Assembly: GCA_947259195.1 (NCBI GenBank)
Contig: CAMYLC010000045.1
Coordinates: forward strand, 1 to 64,000
DNA length: 64,000 nt
Direction: 5' to 3'
Source: Thermoanaerobaculia bacterium
GTDB lineage: Bacteria; Acidobacteriota; Thermoanaerobaculia; Multivoradales; JAHEKO01
The translations under genes were made by a program, and so were the position numbers. Below are positions 62,353 through 64,000 of this stretch, piece after piece; position 1 is the stretch's first letter, and each line of letters begins with the position of its first letter. Under the pieces are notes generated by a model, which was given only the letters and a program-made list of their open reading frames with translations, did no database searches and was not told where the DNA came from.

Positions 62353-62901
62353 ATGAAACGCTGTCCCTACTGTGCCGAAGAGATCCAAGATAGTGCCGTG
62401 AAGTGCCGCTTCTGTGGCGAGTTTCTGACCGAGCAGGCCACCGGTCAAAGGTTTTCGATGCGTACCTCCGTGCCGTCGGGCTACTGGGGATACGAGTACC
62501 GTTCGAAGTCAGAGTTCCTGGGACTGCCATTGGTTCACATCGCTCAGGGGGTCGATCCGACGACCGGTCGGCCCCGTGTCGCCAAGGGCATCTTCGCCAT
62601 GGGGAATATCGCGTTGGGCGTGGTTGCCGTTGGGGGGATTTCCATTGGTGGCCTGACGTTTGGTGGAGTCAGCCTCGGTCTCGCTGCTCTGGGTGGTGTG
62701 GCGATTGGCGGAGTGGCTCTCGGCGGAATGGCTCTTGGCGTGTCCCTCGCGGTCGGTGGCATGGCGGTGTCGACCCAATACGCGATCGGTGGGATGGCAC
62801 TGGCTCCCCATACGATCGACGGGCGGGGTGCCGACCCGGAAGTTGTGGAATGGCTGCGTGGATGGTGGACGAGGATCGGCTCTCCTTTTCGAGGTGCATA
62901 G
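62353..62901 (+). CDS. Zinc-ribbon protein with glycine-rich hydrophobic repeats
   Basis: 182 residues. A short zinc ribbon at the N-terminus (CPYCAEEIQDSAVKCRFCG: two CxxC pairs) is followed by about 60 residues made of Gly/Ala/Val repeats (for example IALGVVAVGGISIGGLTFGG) with a Gly pair about every 5-6 residues. This could form a beta-helix or a membrane-inserting sheet. The C-terminus is soluble and Trp-rich. The ribosome site is GGAGGAG. Similar zinc-ribbon plus repeat proteins occur in many bacteria; the function is unknown. Confidence 0.75.
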   Translation: MKRCPYCAEEIQDSAVKCRFCGEFLTEQATGQRFSMRTSVPSGYWGYEYRSKSEFLGLPLVHIAQGVDPTTGRPRVAKGIFAMGNIALGVVAVGGISIGGLTFGGVSLGLAALGGVAIGGVALGGMALGVSLAVGGMAVSTQYAIGGMALAPHTIDGRGADPEVVEWLRGWWTRIGSPFRGA

Positions 62902-62942
62902 CATTGCGGCTCCCCGCCCTGCAGTCGAGATGCAAGGAGGCG

Positions 62943-63377
62943 ATGATGAGAACGACCAGGATTTCGTGGGTAGCAGTCTTCTCTCTGGTGCTCGTTGTCG
63001 GGAGCTGTGCCTGGCTGCAGGCTGACGACGGAAGGGTCGACGATGCACTGGAGGTCGCCAGAGCCTGGCTGGAACTGGTGGATCAGGGTGAATACGACAA
63101 GAGCTGGGAGGAGGCAGCAGCCTATTTTCGCAATGCTCTGGACCGTAACCAGTGGCAGCAGACAATGAGCGGTTTTCGTCGACCCCTTGGCGAGGTTGTC
63201 TCCCGGGAGCGATTGGAAGCGAAGTACAGATCGCATCTCGCCGGAGCGCCCGACGGAGAGTATGTGGTCATCCGATTCAAGACCTCCTTCTCCAACAAAG
63301 TCGACGCCCTGGAGACCATCACACCCATGCTCGATCCAGATGGTAGCTGGCGAGTCTCGGGCTACTACATCAAGTAG
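62943..63377 (+). CDS. DUF4019 family exported protein
   Basis: 144 residues with an N-terminal hydrophobic segment ending VVGSC, possibly a lipobox. The mature part has the DUF4019 pattern: ARAWLELVDQGEYDKSWEEA near 35, and FRRPLGEVVSRE and YYIK at the end. AAGGAGG lies before the start; two ATGs in a row make the exact start uncertain by one codon. The function is unknown. It overlaps the convergent LysE gene by 13 bp. Confidence 0.8.
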   Translation: MMRTTRISWVAVFSLVLVVGSCAWLQADDGRVDDALEVARAWLELVDQGEYDKSWEEAAAYFRNALDRNQWQQTMSGFRRPLGEVVSRERLEAKYRSHLAGAPDGEYVVIRFKTSFSNKVDALETITPMLDPDGSWRVSGYYIK

Positions 63378-64000
63378 CTCGAGGTCACCGCGGTTGGATG
63401 CGTTGCATCCCAGAGCTGGCTCGCACCTCGGTAGCTGAGGAGGATCCCGAGAAGGAGCAGCAGCAGTCCACAGATTCTCAGGATCCGAGGGAACCATCGG
63501 CCGTGGAGAATGCTCCCACCCTTCGAAGCCAGCCAGGCCACAGCTATCTTGCTGCCGACGATGAGGCCGTAGAAACCAGCCATATAGCCAAGGGCGTCGA
63601 AGGGGCTCTGACGCCATCCCGAGACCAGCGTTGGAGCGCCGACACTCATCCAGAATACCCAGGGATGAGGGTTGAGAAAGTTCACGACGGCGCCCTGCCA
63701 GAGGTCCCTCGTGGCCGTCGACGAGATCTCCTCTGACGGAAGTGTGGGATCTTCGCGCCTCAGGCCCCGACATCCCAGGTACGCCACGAACAAGCCGCCC
63801 AGGAAGGTCAGACCACCGAGAAACGCCTCCGGCAGGTCCTTCAGGATGAGAAGAGCCAGAGCGACGATCGGTGCATCGGTCAGAAGTGGCGCCATGGCGA
63901 CCCGCAGGCCCGCGTGGAATCCTCTTTCGATGGAGACGGCGACCAGCAGGGTCAGGAGTGGCCCGGGGCTCAAGCCCGCCGCCAACCCCAGTCCGCATCC
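63365..64000 (-). CDS. LysE-family transporter, 5' end missing
   Basis: The frame is open to the end of the window, so the N-terminus lies outside. About 211 residues remain with five or six helices. GLAAGLSPGPLLTLLVAVS is the family's N-terminal signature, followed by NFLNPHPWVFWMSVGAPTL. These proteins export amino acids or related compounds; the substrate is unknown. Confidence 0.85.
   Translation of the reverse strand, partial: GCGLGLAAGLSPGPLLTLLVAVSIERGFHAGLRVAMAPLLTDAPIVALALLILKDLPEAFLGGLTFLGGLFVAYLGCRGLRREDPTLPSEEISSTATRDLWQGAVVNFLNPHPWVFWMSVGAPTLVSGWRQSPFDALGYMAGFYGLIVGSKIAVAWLASKGGSILHGRWFPRILRICGLLLLLLGILLSYRGASQLWDATHPTAVTSSYLM

Overview
The window is a 64-kb piece of a GC-rich, densely coded bacterial chromosome with no plasmid, phage or ribosomal genes. 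The organism is a diderm that makes lipopolysaccharide: lptD, gmhA, hldE, a heptosyltransferase and uppP are present. It also carries type IV pilus machinery (pilB), an NADH-dehydrogenase-type complex I operon, lipoproteins, PEGA-domain proteins and a eukaryote-like Ser/Thr kinase. This mix fits Acidobacteriota (for example Thermoanaerobaculia-like) or a deltaproteobacterial/myxobacterial relative. That placement is an inference from gene content, not proven here.

Layout. 1-7.5 kb: end of gmhA, hldE, a membrane GT39-type glycosyltransferase with a broken 3' end, bacterioferritin, a haem-binding DUF3365 lipoprotein, an ArsR/SRPBCC pair with a clear operator palindrome, uppP, and a prokaryotic pentameric ligand-gated ion channel. 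7.7-19 kb: a tight nine-gene envelope operon (two lipoproteins, Ser/Thr kinase-TPR, FHA-PEGA-FGE-like protein, a small exported protein, a MotA/TolQ/ExbB-type channel subunit, an FHA protein with a possible actin-like N-terminus, and two VWA proteins with ExbD-like N-termini). I consider this the best candidate for an undescribed system: a phospho-signalling, possibly ion-driven trans-envelope machine. 19-31 kb: gamma-glutamyltransferase, rlmN, a pabB-pabC fusion, PduO-type cobalamin adenosyltransferase, pilB, a second heptose set (heptosyltransferase, adenylyltransferase, kinase) and an SNase-like protein lacking both catalytic arginines. The gaps here hold several families of hairpin repeats.

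31-43 kb: a MidA/NDUFAF7 methyltransferase, a near-consensus promoter, then nuoABCDHIJKLMN without nuoEFG. 43-49 kb: an ECF sigma factor, a zinc-finger anti-sigma, a cysteine-less thioredoxin-fold protein, an M23 peptidase, a GHMP kinase, a PEGA protein with a structured leader, MGMT and a DUF3891 protein. 49-53 kb: tryptophanase, flanked on both sides by related hairpin elements, then mltG and ruvX. 53-60 kb: thiolase, lptD, a GDP-mannose dehydratase/reductase pair and a fused polyprenol kinase-DUF92 protein. 60-64 kb: small housekeeping or unknown genes (DUF1232, HD hydrolase, DinB, tRNA-binding domain, zinc ribbon, DUF4019, LysE).

Much of the window concerns the envelope. Heptose and GDP-deoxyhexose genes feed LPS sugars, uppP recycles the lipid carrier, lptD exports LPS, mltG and the M23 protein act on peptidoglycan, and the nine-gene operon probably spans both membranes. 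No tRNA, rRNA, CRISPR array, integrase or transposase gene was seen.
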